Source: Gnetum montanum
Taxonomy: Eukaryota; Streptophyta; Gnetopsida; Gnetales; Gnetaceae
Assembly: GCA_015680685.1 (NCBI GenBank)
Contig: MNCI01000852.1
Coordinates: 782,206-846,205 of the forward strand
Direction: 5' to 3'
Length of the DNA stretch: 64,000 nucleotides
Of the stretch, positions 46,752-56,243 are shown piece by piece. Position 1 is the stretch's first letter. Each line of letters opens with the position of its first letter. Below the pieces are notes generated by a model. The model was not told where the DNA came from, ran no database searches, and worked only from the letters and a program-made list of their open reading frames with translations. The position numbers and the translations under genes are program-made.

Positions 46752-47555
46752 TATCATGTTAAGACCCGTCCTAATCGTCTTGGATATATTCGTGGTTTTA
46801 TGCTGCATAAACCCAATCGTACCTAATGTCCCTCCCCCACAAACTCGGTTGCATGGAAGGGCCATATGGTTTCGAAAGGATGCGCTGGAATTTTTGCAAT
46901 TTTTACTGCGTAACTACAGCATTATTGTATGGTCACACCTATCAGGAGATATTGCTGGCGCCATTTTGGAACACCTGTTAGTGGGTTCTATGCAAGGAAT
47001 TCTGCCCTTCTTAACAGACGGGGCTATCGACACTGGTCGTCTCCAAGACCGCGAACTTAGCACCAGAAGGTTGAGGTGCTTAAGTTGGATCTAGGAAATG
47101 GCTCAGTTTAGCTGTTACCACGCATACAACACTTTTTTCGTGGCCCGTCACGTCTCGACTTACTTCCAGAACCCACCAGGCACAGTGTATTATTCAGGGG
47201 GGTAAGTGGTTTTATTGGAGGTATTGCCATTATATGTCTATTGTCTGAAGCGTAAGATAAACATATGTGGTATGGTACAGGTTTTTTATCCATGAGAACT
47301 AGTTAGTAGGCGATGATGATACCTTAACTTGGACTGAAATGGCAATAAAGGCGTTTACCTCTACTAGCAATGTACGCGCTGGTGTAATGGGGCAAATCGG
47401 CTTCGACATTCATGAGTACCCCACCCATTATGCTGATGCTTTTGAGAATTACCAGAATCTTGGGTGGTTATATGACGATTGGACTTTGGATCTGCCCCTT
47501 ACCATTGCAGACGTGCGGAGGAAACTTCCTCCATTTCCTTTGCCATTTGGACCTG
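46752..47555 (+). pseudogene. FCP1/NLI-interacting-factor-like HAD region (two exons) of the antisense gene
   Basis: Collinear with plant FCP1-like HAD proteins: a start strand LIVLDIFVVL where L-x-L-D-x-N-G-x-L is usual; FLQFLLRNYSIIVWSHLS matching F-L-x-F-x-F-x-x-F-x-V-x-V-W-S-S; GAIDTGRLQ near the C-T-D-T-G region; NTFFVARHVSTYFQNPPGT matching N-T-L-L-I-D-D-x-P-x-K-x-x-x-N-P-P-x-T; after the intron, a DDDTLTW and NVRAGV segment matching the last helices. Known members dephosphorylate RNA polymerase II CTD or related Ser/Thr sites. Both catalytic Asp clusters are altered. The family match is by eye only. Confidence 0.55.
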
Positions 47556-47650
47556 GTAAAATTGTTGTGTATTTTATTGTTACATAATGTAATTGTGAAT
47601 CATGAATGTCGCATAATAGTATTTTTTGACATGTGTCTTGCATTGTTCAG

Positions 47651-48700
47651 TCAGGGAATCCTGGGAGATTACCCTTACAATTTTCGGCCGCAAGGCGAAT
47701 ACCCTTCTCTTCCGCTACGGCGACATCAAGGAGGCACAACGCTGGCTCGGCCATGCAGCGGCCCCAGTTACGTTAGTTACCAAGCTACGAGAAGCGAGGC
47801 TAATGCACTTATTTTTGGTCGTAACCCCTGATGTCCCCGTCAGTGAAATGTTAACCCTGGTCAACTCCTTCAGTGAAAGGGCTGAGCACCTATGCATGCG
47901 CATGCATCACATACGTGTAAGTTTTGATATTGATGCTCAGCTTTTTGCAGACCTTTTTGGCGTCCCCTCTGATGGCCTTCCCATAGAGGAAAAGGCGAAG
48001 AGGAGCCTCGCCTGTCAGGAGTGGCTGGAGGAGTGGCTAGGGGCCAAGAAGGAGGCTAAGGGGATCCCTTGTGAGAAGATCAAACCAAAGATCGCCAAGA
48101 CAATTTATCCCCTGTTCCGGGCCAGGGCTTTCCCCAAAACACTCTTGCAGGGGAGGTTCTTTACCATAGAATAGACCCGTATCATGCGAGAGGTTATGGA
48201 GGAAGGGACCCAGTTTGACTGGGCAAGCTACTTTGCTGAGGAATTACGCACTGAGATGATCAGGCTTCGCCAAAAGCTTGATTCTTGTTTCAACGTGCAT
48301 TACGCCTTCTTCATAGCTTGCCTTCGACATTTTGCCAAATTTTTGGTTATCCAAAGGAATGGGGTCTGGGTGCAGCAAGACTGAGACCAGCTATCCAAAC
48401 CTTGGATTACCCATATTTTCGGCACTACCCGTGGACAGGATCCCCCGGAAGGGGTTGGCGAATCTCTGTCTATAACGACAAGGGATTTGGCGGCGTCTCG
48501 AGTGCGAGGCCCTGATAGCGTAGGCGGGGTGATGCCCACTTACACTAGCGATACTTCGCGAGAGAAACGCTTGGCGGTAGAGATTGTAGAGCCTTCGGGT
48601 CGGCATAAAAGGCTTCGCTTAACTGAGGCCCCTACGGAGCCTGGGAGTGGCACAGGTCGAACCATGCAAGTCAGAGTTCAACGGAGTAAACCTCTGCCTG
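47651..48700 (+). pseudogene. Large third exon of the antisense gene, unrecognised domain
   Basis: Encodes about 350 codons, opening with RESWEITLTIFGRKANTLLF and including an alpha-rich segment (LTLVNSFSERAEHLCMRMHH) and LFADLFGVPSDGLPIEEKAK, then YPLFRARAFPKTLLQGRFF. The style (L-F-G-V-P, P-L-F-R) is reminiscent of retrotransposon-linked plant proteins such as plant-mobile-domain or putative transposon proteins, but I cannot assign one. Codon usage is GC-richer than neighbouring Athila DNA. Stops at 48172 (TAG) and 48382 (TGA). Its 3' part is Ser/Arg/Pro-rich and probably disordered. Confidence 0.6.
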
Positions 48701-49253
48701 GTAAGTGTAAAAGAAACGTGGTGAAAGTTATTGTATTACACAATTTTTATTTGAGATATTTTGAATCATCTAAATTTGACTGTGATATGAACAGTGAGAC
48801 CTATGAAGTAGTTGACCCCTAAGACAGGGGCAATGATATTAAATCGTGGGGAAGGGACCCCAGTTTTGGAAGGAGAGGCTCCAGCTGTTAGGACTAGCGA
48901 TGCACACACTCTTGTGCGTGAGGATAGGGAGGAGGCAGGTACTGTTGACGCACTCCCCACTGTAACCAGCAGAGGTAGTAAGCGTATTGGCTGTCTTGAG
49001 GAGTTTTGTTAATAATTAGGATTTTTAACTAAATTATGCTACAGGTGAAGAATGTGTATCCACGTCTGCCTCTGCGAGTAGAACATGGAGAGAGTTTCCA
49101 GACAAATTCACCTTCATGGAAGGCGTTGTCAGCGATATGATCGAGCGCCTCGAGCACGTCGATCCTGGAGCTGGTATGTCATAGCTATAATAGGTTTATT
49201 TTATCATAAAGTGGTGATGTTTTATTTATATTGATAATTTTTGCTGTCAAGAG

Positions 49254-50068
49254 CTCTCCTTCGATGGGACTCAACGGAGCCCATTGATTTGGACACAGTG
49301 GAGCCTCCATCTGACGGGGCGGTCATGCCACGCAGAATTTATGAGGAGATGCGTAATTGTGCGTTACGCTCAACTCGCTCCTTGTGGGAGAGTAAGAGTG
49401 TCAATGAAGACCTCTGGAAAAGGCTACAGAGGTCAGAGAGGGAGAAGGAGTCTCTAGCCAAAGAGGTCGAAGACTTAAAATCGCGATGCGAGTTCCTGCA
49501 GGCACGGGAAATGGGTGAGGAGGACTGGCACACAGTTGTGATTGACTACTCTCACTATTGGACTGTAATCAGGAACAGCATGCAAACCAGTCGAGAGTTG
49601 GAGGAGCAACGGATGCAGATAGAGCTGTTATCTCAAAAAAGCCAAGACTGGAAGGATTTCTACGCAAGTGTGCAGGAGTGGGGGTAGAAAGAAAAGGATC
49701 ACAAGCATCTGTATAAGCGAGAAAGTATTGCTTATCGTCAGCATTACCATGATTCTGCCATCGAAGCTCAATCCTTGCGGGTATTCCTTGATGTCATTGG
49801 TGCATCCCAAGCTTTCGAGAAGTTTCAGGAGCAGGTGATAATAAGTGTGTCACCGGAAAGAGAAATGACTCTTCCCGGGGGCGAGACTACTGTCCCTACT
49901 TTCTTCCCTGATCCGTCTCGCTGGACTAGTATGGAAAAGGGGAAGGTGAAGGCTGGAGCTACTCTGGGGAACAGCGTATGGTCTGAACTAATTGAAGATG
50001 AGATTATGCAGCGCCTATGGGTCAGTTTAGAATAGCTTCCCTTTGCTGCGGAAGCAGGATCGTCGCGA
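49254..50068 (+). pseudogene. Coiled-coil exon of the antisense gene
   Basis: Residues from ALLRWDSTEPIDLDTVEPPS lead into a helical region, MRNCALRSTRSLWESKSVNE then LQRSEREKESLAKEVEDLKS, with leucines in heptad-like spacing, and later SRELEEQRMQIELLSQKSQD. A TAG at 49685 and another at 50033 interrupt an otherwise single frame. Coiled coils usually mediate oligomerisation; no partner can be inferred. Confidence 0.65.
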
Positions 50069-50544
50069 GTAAGTTTAAACATTATTGAATCTAAGATTTT
50101 TGGTTATGGTGTCAAGTCTTTGCTAATGTATTTGCTGTATACAGGTACAAGAATTGGAGGGCGAAGGCAAACAGGGTGGGGAACGGGCACAAGAAGAGGA
50201 GCGTAATAGCGAAGAGCATCCTCTTGTGGAGCTGAGCTTGGAGCAAGGGCCTCGTGGGGATGGCATTCCTCGCGAATGAATACCTTCTAAGAAGGACAGC
50301 CCACTTGAGGATGATTTATTAGGCTTGGAGCCTGACCTAAGGGATACGGGTGATAGTGGCACCAGGGGGGATGCGTAACTCTAACTTACGCATGATTTTA
50401 TTGATTGGAATTGAACAATGGTTGTATGAATGTTGAAAAGACTGGCATTAAGATCTTCTGTATGGTTTTAAATGCTATTTATTTTATTTTATTTTGGTTT
50501 TATCTCTTTATTTGCAACACGTAACTGTAGTTGTTTAAGAATTG

Positions 50545-50768
50545 CTAGTTTAAGGCCATCGCAGGCCATCGTGTAACATTTGCGTAAGATACCATGGAAT
50601 TAGTTTAAGGCCATTGCGGGCCGTCGCTAGTTTTAGGCCGTTGTGGGCCACTGCTAGTTTAAGGTCGTTGCAGGCCGTGACTAGTTTAAGGCCGTTGTGA
50701 GCCCACTACTAGTTTAAGGCCGTTGCGGGCCCACTGCTAGTTTAAGGCCGTTGTGGGCCCACTGCGTA
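50545..50768. repeat. Minisatellite 2, downstream of the antisense gene
   Basis: About eight copies of a roughly 27-30-bp unit with core CTAGTTTAAGGCCGTTGCGG and GCCCACTG, for example at 50598, 50629, 50650, 50680, 50709, 50738. It begins about 165 bases after the antisense gene's stop codon and lies in the putative intron. The core resembles that of minisatellite 1 (AGTTT, then CGT, then GCGG). Confidence 0.88.
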
Positions 50769-51023
50769 AGTTTGGAACCGTTATTGATAATAGTGTACAT
50801 TTCTGCGTAATTGCACTAAAATGATCAATGAGCATAAATAGTGTATATAAAGAAATGTGAGTGGCGCAATGAATAGCAAGCATAAATATGTATGTATATA
50901 TTAAAGAGGATTGACAATGGAAACTGCTAAGCGTAAAAGGCAAAATTATTAAAGATGTGAAGATGCGCGTAAATGCCATTCAGATCAATCACTAATTCAT
51001 AATTGTTTCTTGATGGCCCTTAC

Positions 51024-51821
51024 GTTCAGTGATGTGTAAGGGTGGGGAGACTTGTGTCCCGACTCTTCCACACCACTATCCTGGAATGGCAAGTTGGCCC
51101 AGGCTAGACTGTCATCATTCATTTCGATTTGTTTAGGGATTCGGGGATGGGTCTGATCATCTGATGTTTCTATCTCTGAACCCCATTCCTCTTCGATATT
51201 GTTGACAGTCCTGGGGGTGATTTTGTCACCACGTATTACAACCTCTTCCCCTGTGTAGGGTAGGTTTATTTCCTGATGGATTGGTGATGAAACCATCCTC
51301 AGTTGGGCTAGCCAGGACCTCCCTAGAATTAAGTTGAACCTGGGCATCTCCTCGACGATAAGGAATGTAGCATCCGTTGGGAATTGATGCCCTACCACAA
51401 ATTCGATGCGCACCGTCCCCTTGACCTGAACCCGTGCTCCGTTGAACGACTTTACGCATGTTGTCGTTGTGGGATTGATCTGGTCGACCAGACCCAACCT
51501 ATCCACAATGGGATAAGGAATGACATTTGTAGCTGCGTCGTCGTCAACGTGCACCCTCCGGATTCAATATTGACCCACCCGGATGGTGATAAACATGGGT
51601 TTAGTTGTCACTTGACCTTTCTCGGGATCATCTTTGATGGATTCATCATGAAAGGTCAACGAGGTAGGTTTAGGTCGCTTAGCATCAGAGGGAAACATGA
51701 TAGTGTGTATCGCTTCCTTCTCCGCTGGTAGGCTTTCCTCCACAGGTATGGATGTCAACATGCGGACCATGGCCTCACGGTGTTTTTGAGATGTCATGAG
51801 TAGGTCATAGAGGCTTAGCAT
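51024..51821 (-). pseudogene. Tat-type retropepsin (5' pol exon of element E)
   Basis: One frame from 51821 to beyond 51024 with a single TGA at 51564-51566. The active-site segment reads VHVDDDAATNVIPYPIVDRL; plant Tat proteases usually have V-D-D/T-G-A/S-A-x-N-I/V-L, so the catalytic Gly is Asp here. Downstream, FLIVEEMPRFNLILGRSWLA has the flap and I-L-G-R-x-W-L motif. The frame meets a splice-donor-like GTAAGG after PYTSLN. The residues after the donor (VRAIKKQL, stop) would be intronic. Confidence 0.8.
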
Positions 51822-52167
51822 TGTGTTTTTTTTGTTTCAGAGCCTGTTTGACCTGTGTAAACACGTCGAGGAGGTCTCGTTCTTTACTGGCTTGTTTGTC
51901 CCCTCTATCTTCTTCCATTCGCCCTAAGAGACGGATCTCCCTGGGTGGAACGGCGTCGGTCGGAGGGTTGCTCTTTTTCTTGCCGAGGGTGGGTGGCTGT
52001 GTTTCTACACCCTTGTCCTACCCAAGAGGTGCAGACGTAGGGATAGAGGCCAAGGGCCTGGGCCTAGCGAAGCCTAGCGTAACATGGTTTTTAGCGGCAT
52101 TGACTAACGTGTCCCCTTCATTTTGTTTATTAGGTGATGGTCGGTGATTTGTGTTAGAAGCTTGCCC

Positions 52168-54769
52168 CTACGTAAAAGGGGCAGCTGGTGATTTTGGCAC
52201 CCTGAGAATGAAAGGCGCCTTAGGTGTGGACGCGGACATAGCCGCGGCTTTACTGTTACTGGGAGGCTGAGTTGCCTCTGGAGAAGGTGCCCGAATGATG
52301 AAGGGTGGCCTTGAGACACCACTAGCTACCGGTGAAAAGCTTGTCCCCCTTGGTGAGTTGGTAGGTACACACAAAACAAAAGGTTGTTTGGATGGTACTT
52401 TTCTCTCACTGTCCGTACTCACCACGTTGATTGTGTAGGGTGCGTTGTTTACGTTTAACGGATCTTTGTACACATGCAACGCTTGGTTTTCCGGACGCGT
52501 TGGACTACTGCCATCTAATTTGAGTGAACCATCATCAAGCATGCGTTGAATATCGTCTTTCAACACCCAGCAGTAATCTGTGTCGTAACCACACAACTGA
52601 TGGCAGTCACAAAAATGGTCCAGCCTGAAAGACCTCGGAACTGGTGGTTCGTTAGGTAGGGCTAAGGAAGGATTCTTCAGCAATTCACAGTGACATCTGT
52701 GACGCTTCAGAGCTTCTTTGGATACCTTCTTAGTTTGAATGTATCCTGCCCCTAGTAGTTGTTTCAAAAGTTCCGAGTGTTTTATAGGGAGGGCTGTATA
52801 CTTTAAGCGATCTTTACGCTCAAAGTTTGGTTTTGGCTGAGGGGGCTTTTCAGCGGCAGATGTGTCTTGGCTGGTGCTACTCGCACTAGCCGTGGTCTCG
52901 GGTGATGCCGTAGGTGCCTTCTTGTTTTTGTTCTTAGTGCCTTCAGCCAGCATAGCTACCGTCGTTGTTGTTGTTTTACCTTTATCCTTACCCTTGTTGT
53001 TAGCATTTTTATAGGCGACATACGCCGGGTCCTTGCTAGCCTCCACAGCATCTTGGATGCTTTTGGTCTAGGCAAAATCCTAATGTAAGGAGCTAGGGGA
53101 AAGATAATACAGCTTAGACTTGATAAAATCATTAACTGCTCCTTTGAATATGGCTAGCAAATGGGCCTCCGCGATTGGCTCACGGATTTCATTCAAAGTA
53201 GCACTCCACCGTTGTATAAATTTTTGGACTAGTTCGAGCGAATCCTGTTTCACTCCCATGAGTTGATCTAATGTGATCTCCGGCTTTAGGTTGTATTTAA
53301 AGTGAGTCACTAACTATGTCAGGAGCTCTTCCAAGGTTGAGATGGAAGAGCGAGGGAGGGCTCGATACCAATCCAAAGCTTTCCCTGCCAGAGACATCGC
53401 AAAGACCCGAATAATTGTGTGAGGCCACTGCTGTAACAACAAAGATTCAGATCTGAAGGTGACCAGGTGAGCGTTGGGATCTCCCTCCCCATTATATTTA
53501 GTTAAATGGGGTAAGGACATCCCTAGGGGTAATGACAACATGGGGACTACTGGACTAATAGGATCATCTTGATAGAAGTCCATGATCTGTATAGTGTCTG
53601 AACCAGCGGCCTTAAGGCATCTAACCTCCTCGGTGAGGGTCTGAATAAGTAAGAATGCTTGATATAAGCCTGTTGATGAAGATGTCTGTGCAGGGGGAGC
53701 AGGGGGTTGACCTGCAAGAGTTGCACTAGGTAATGGGAATGGAGGAGTGGTTTGGCTGGTAGATGGTGCGATGGGGATCCCTGCAGACAGAGGTGCTTGT
53801 GAGGACCACCACCCACCGATTTGAGAAGAGAGATTAGGGATGATAAGGATATTGTGGGACCATCTGAGGAATATGCATTGCAAGTGCAACTGAGGGTTGC
53901 ACGCCATATACAACAGACTGGTTATGTTGTGCCACGAGGATGATCCACTGACTCACAGTGGGCTGTTGGACAGATGTCTATGGCTGAACGACGGCTATGA
54001 TCTGTTGGGTTAGAGGGGGCGACAACGATAAAGTTTGTGCCTGATTTTGCACCGGGCGAGTTGTAGATATGGCATGGGGTTGGATTTGAGGGATGAAATG
54101 GGGCACGGTGGATGCTAGGACCACCGACGAAATGCTAATTATGCATGGTGACGAGACCGCCCCCATGTTATTTTGGGGTATTTGCACTTGCAGCCCAGAT
54201 GACTGCATAGTGGCTTGCGGGATGACAGGAATGTGAGTTTGTGTGTTCATGGCGGGATTAAGGTGGGTGGCTTCTCCATTGAGAGGGAATAAGGGACTTA
54301 TGTAGGTGTGGGGGCTCAGATTATGGTACGAATGTTCAGACTAGGCTGCAAATTCATCATCTTCTTCCTCCCCGTTCTAGGGTTCGATCATAGCCCGTGT
54401 AGCCTAGCTCCTAGCCATGACCAACTGTGTTATGATTTCATGGTGATGTTCTGTTAGGGGAATGATGTTGTAGGCGGTAGGGGTAAAATCCTGACCCCCT
54501 CGGTGGATCATCTCAAACTTTCGCTTCACCTCGATTTCGGCTCAGCTAAGGGCAAGCTTTGCCTGGATCTTGACGTAGATAAAGTTATATTCTTCAGGGG
54601 TCATGATGGTAAATATGCGGTCTTTGCCCTGCAGTCTCAATGACCGACATGACAGTCCCTGAGGTCCTATAACACCAAAGGCTGGTCCAGTGGCGGCGAT
54701 GGGATTCACAGATGTGGCACCCGAGTCAGTGGTAATCATGGCGGCTGTGGTTGTGTGTGCAGAATCCAT
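52168..54769 (-). pseudogene. Tat-type gag of element E
   Basis: ATG 54769 starts MDSAHTTTAAMITTDSGATS; a TGA at 54542 follows and a frameshift lies between 53978 and 53913. The capsid domain is clear: LTKYNGEGDPNAHLVTFRSE, FAMSLAGKALDWYRALP, and LMGVKQDSLELVQKFIQRW. The nucleocapsid has an irregular zinc knuckle, CDCHQLCGYDTDYCWVLKDD, typical of Tat gag (C-x2-H-x5-H-x4-C-style). Pro/Thr/Gln-rich linkers lie between. Stops at 53314 and near 53047 interrupt the frame; another frameshift leads to protease. Confidence 0.85.
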
Positions 54770-54995
54770 TGGTCAAGTAGGCTAATGGTGACAAATGACT
54801 AGATCCAAAAAGCGATGGACAAAGAAGATCACGATTAAGCTTTCTACCCTGTAGGATTTCAAAGAAATCGTTACTGTGACCGATCTACACCGCACGCTTT
54901 TTGTAAACTTCCCTAGAGGTATTACGTTTACGTTTTGGCAACGCGGGTACAGATCGCTTATAATGCTACCCGTAAAAATATGAATTGGAGCCTAT

Positions 54996-55014
54996 GCCCT
55001 CCTTCTAGCACTAG
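54996..55014 (-). other. PBS-like site of element E
   Basis: Minus strand TAGTGCTAGAAGGAGGGCA lies five bases inside the LTR end (...CGTTACA). It resembles the site of element B. The cognate tRNA is not recognised. Confidence 0.45.
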
Positions 55015-55019
55015 AAAAA

Positions 55020-56243
55020 TGTAACGATGGAAAATGTTAGTAGTTGGAATACCAAACAAAATCCGTGTACACAGTCTTAACCACGGATCCGTGCGAGGGC
55101 TGTGCTGGAGAAAATGAATCCGCGGTGCCCTGAATGGTCTTGTCGATCGGACAGGGACTTACTAAATTAGTAAATCGACGAAGATTATAGGTGTTTCGTG
55201 GAATGATTTGATTCAATAAATTGCAAAAGGAAAGAAAAACGATCTAGATAAATTGCAATAATGACAACGTTAACGCGACAAAGGGAATCGGATTTAAAAG
55301 AAATGCATGATTTCAAGATCTGTACTTTGACCCGAAAAAAATGAGTATTTTGTATACAAAGTTACAATGGAAAGACTCTGATTATCTTGTGTGAAACATA
55401 CACAAAATAATAAGAAAAAATGTTTAACAAGGAGTACAGAATGGAGCTCGGTCTACCTTATAAGCCAAAGATGGAATGCAAGGAAGGTCAAGCTCAGATG
55501 TCTATCAACCAACTGTGTCTGGTCAATAGATCTTGCCAACTGCACCAGATGATCTCTCGATCTCTGATCTATCTTCTTTGCTTTGGATGGTCTCTGCTCA
55601 AAGCTACTAAGGATCACCGATGGGAGAACTGTATTTTCGCCAAAAGGTATGATCACTCCTGCTGCTAAATGTTCCAAAATGTCTCTTGTTTCTGCTCAAG
55701 GATGAAAACTGCCAAAAAGAATGAAGATGCTAACCGCTGCTCCTCTTTCCAAAAGTCCAGAAGTCTCTACCTTTCTTCGCCAACTAGGGAATGTATAACA
55801 TGCAGAAAAGGCACGGCCTTGATGACACGTGTCTCGAATTTTTTGGATGCCATTGACTTGACGAACTGGCTATGTCACATCACATTGCAACGTATGCTGT
55901 CAACACTTTTGCCGAAGCTACTTCATGATTACGCATAATATGCTTTAGCTGGCTTTACGATGTATTACACTTGTTTACGCTGCGTCGTGTGGCAGAGCGT
56001 AACAAAGCATGGAAATAGTGAGTCAAGTTGTTTTACGCTCATTTACGTAGCAAAGCATAGTGAAGCGTAAAAAATGATTAACTCGATGATAAATTACGCT
56101 GACGTACACTGCGTAGCGTAATGAGCTTAAGGTGATCAATCTGCAAAAAGAAAGGAGCCGATCTATCACGCTTCCTTTGGACTTTCCCTTTGACCTTTTT
56201 GAAGTTCATTACGCTACCTTGCGTAATAGAGCGTGAATCCGAC
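55020..56243 (-). repeat. 5' LTR of element E, U3 truncated
   Basis: Matches 39142-40407 and then stops (GAATCCGACC|AACTGAGGG), where element D sequence resumes. About 700 bases of U3 present in the partner LTR are missing, and so is the expected target duplication. A deletion at this junction is the simplest explanation. Confidence 0.82.

Larger units (their letters stand above)
46752..50378 (+). pseudogene. Antisense multi-exon gene inside element E: HAD/FCP1-like region plus coiled-coil protein
   Basis: Seven exons with canonical GT-AG borders: 46752-47201, 47281-47555, 47651-48700, 48795-48974, 49045-49173, 49254-50068, 50145-50378. Phases at all six introns fit, giving one frame of about 1040 codons ending TAA 50376-50378. 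Exons 2-3 of the gene resemble FCP1/NIF-type HAD proteins: VLIVLDIFVVLCC (motif I, D-x-N/D-G changed), LEFLQFLLRNYSIIVWSHLS, and YNTFFVARHVSTYFQNPPGT (L-L-I-D-D changed), so a phosphatase would be dead. Exon 47651-48700 has no recognised fold. Exon 49254-50068 has a coiled coil (LWKRLQRSEREKESLAKEVE). Eight in-frame stops: 47092, 47303, 48172, 48382, 48809, 49685, 50033, 50277 approximately. Confidence 0.75.
45927..51023 (-). other. Putative Ogre-type intron between protease and RT
   Basis: Minus-strand donor AAC|GTAAGG at 51024/51023 and acceptor TTTTGCAG|GAT at 45927/45926. Removing 5097 bases joins protease codon 177 of the open frame directly to the RT frame in the same phase (both exon edges at codon boundaries). 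Ogre elements are known to splice an intron between protease and RT. Its unusual length is explained by the antisense gene and minisatellite 2 inside. Confidence 0.6.
39142..56243 (-). mobile_element. Element E: Tat/Ogre-type Ty3/gypsy element with antisense gene
   Basis: Minus-strand order is truncated 5' LTR (56243-55020), PBS-like site, gag (54769-52168), protease (51821-51024), putative intron (51023-45927), RT-RNase H (45926-44260), aRNH (44244-43780), integrase (about 43640-42448), minisatellite (42415-41930), 3' LTR (about 41103-39142). The dual RNase H and integrase are of Tat type. It is 17.1 kb, large even for plant LTR elements. GC content is higher than the Athila surroundings. 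An independent plus-strand gene lies within the intron. Confidence 0.87.

Noticed and set aside
47339-47831. Overlapping plus-strand frame reading through the intron at 47556-47650
   Set aside because: Frame 47412-47831 crosses a GT-AG intron in a different phase; the spliced frame is consistent with all other exons.
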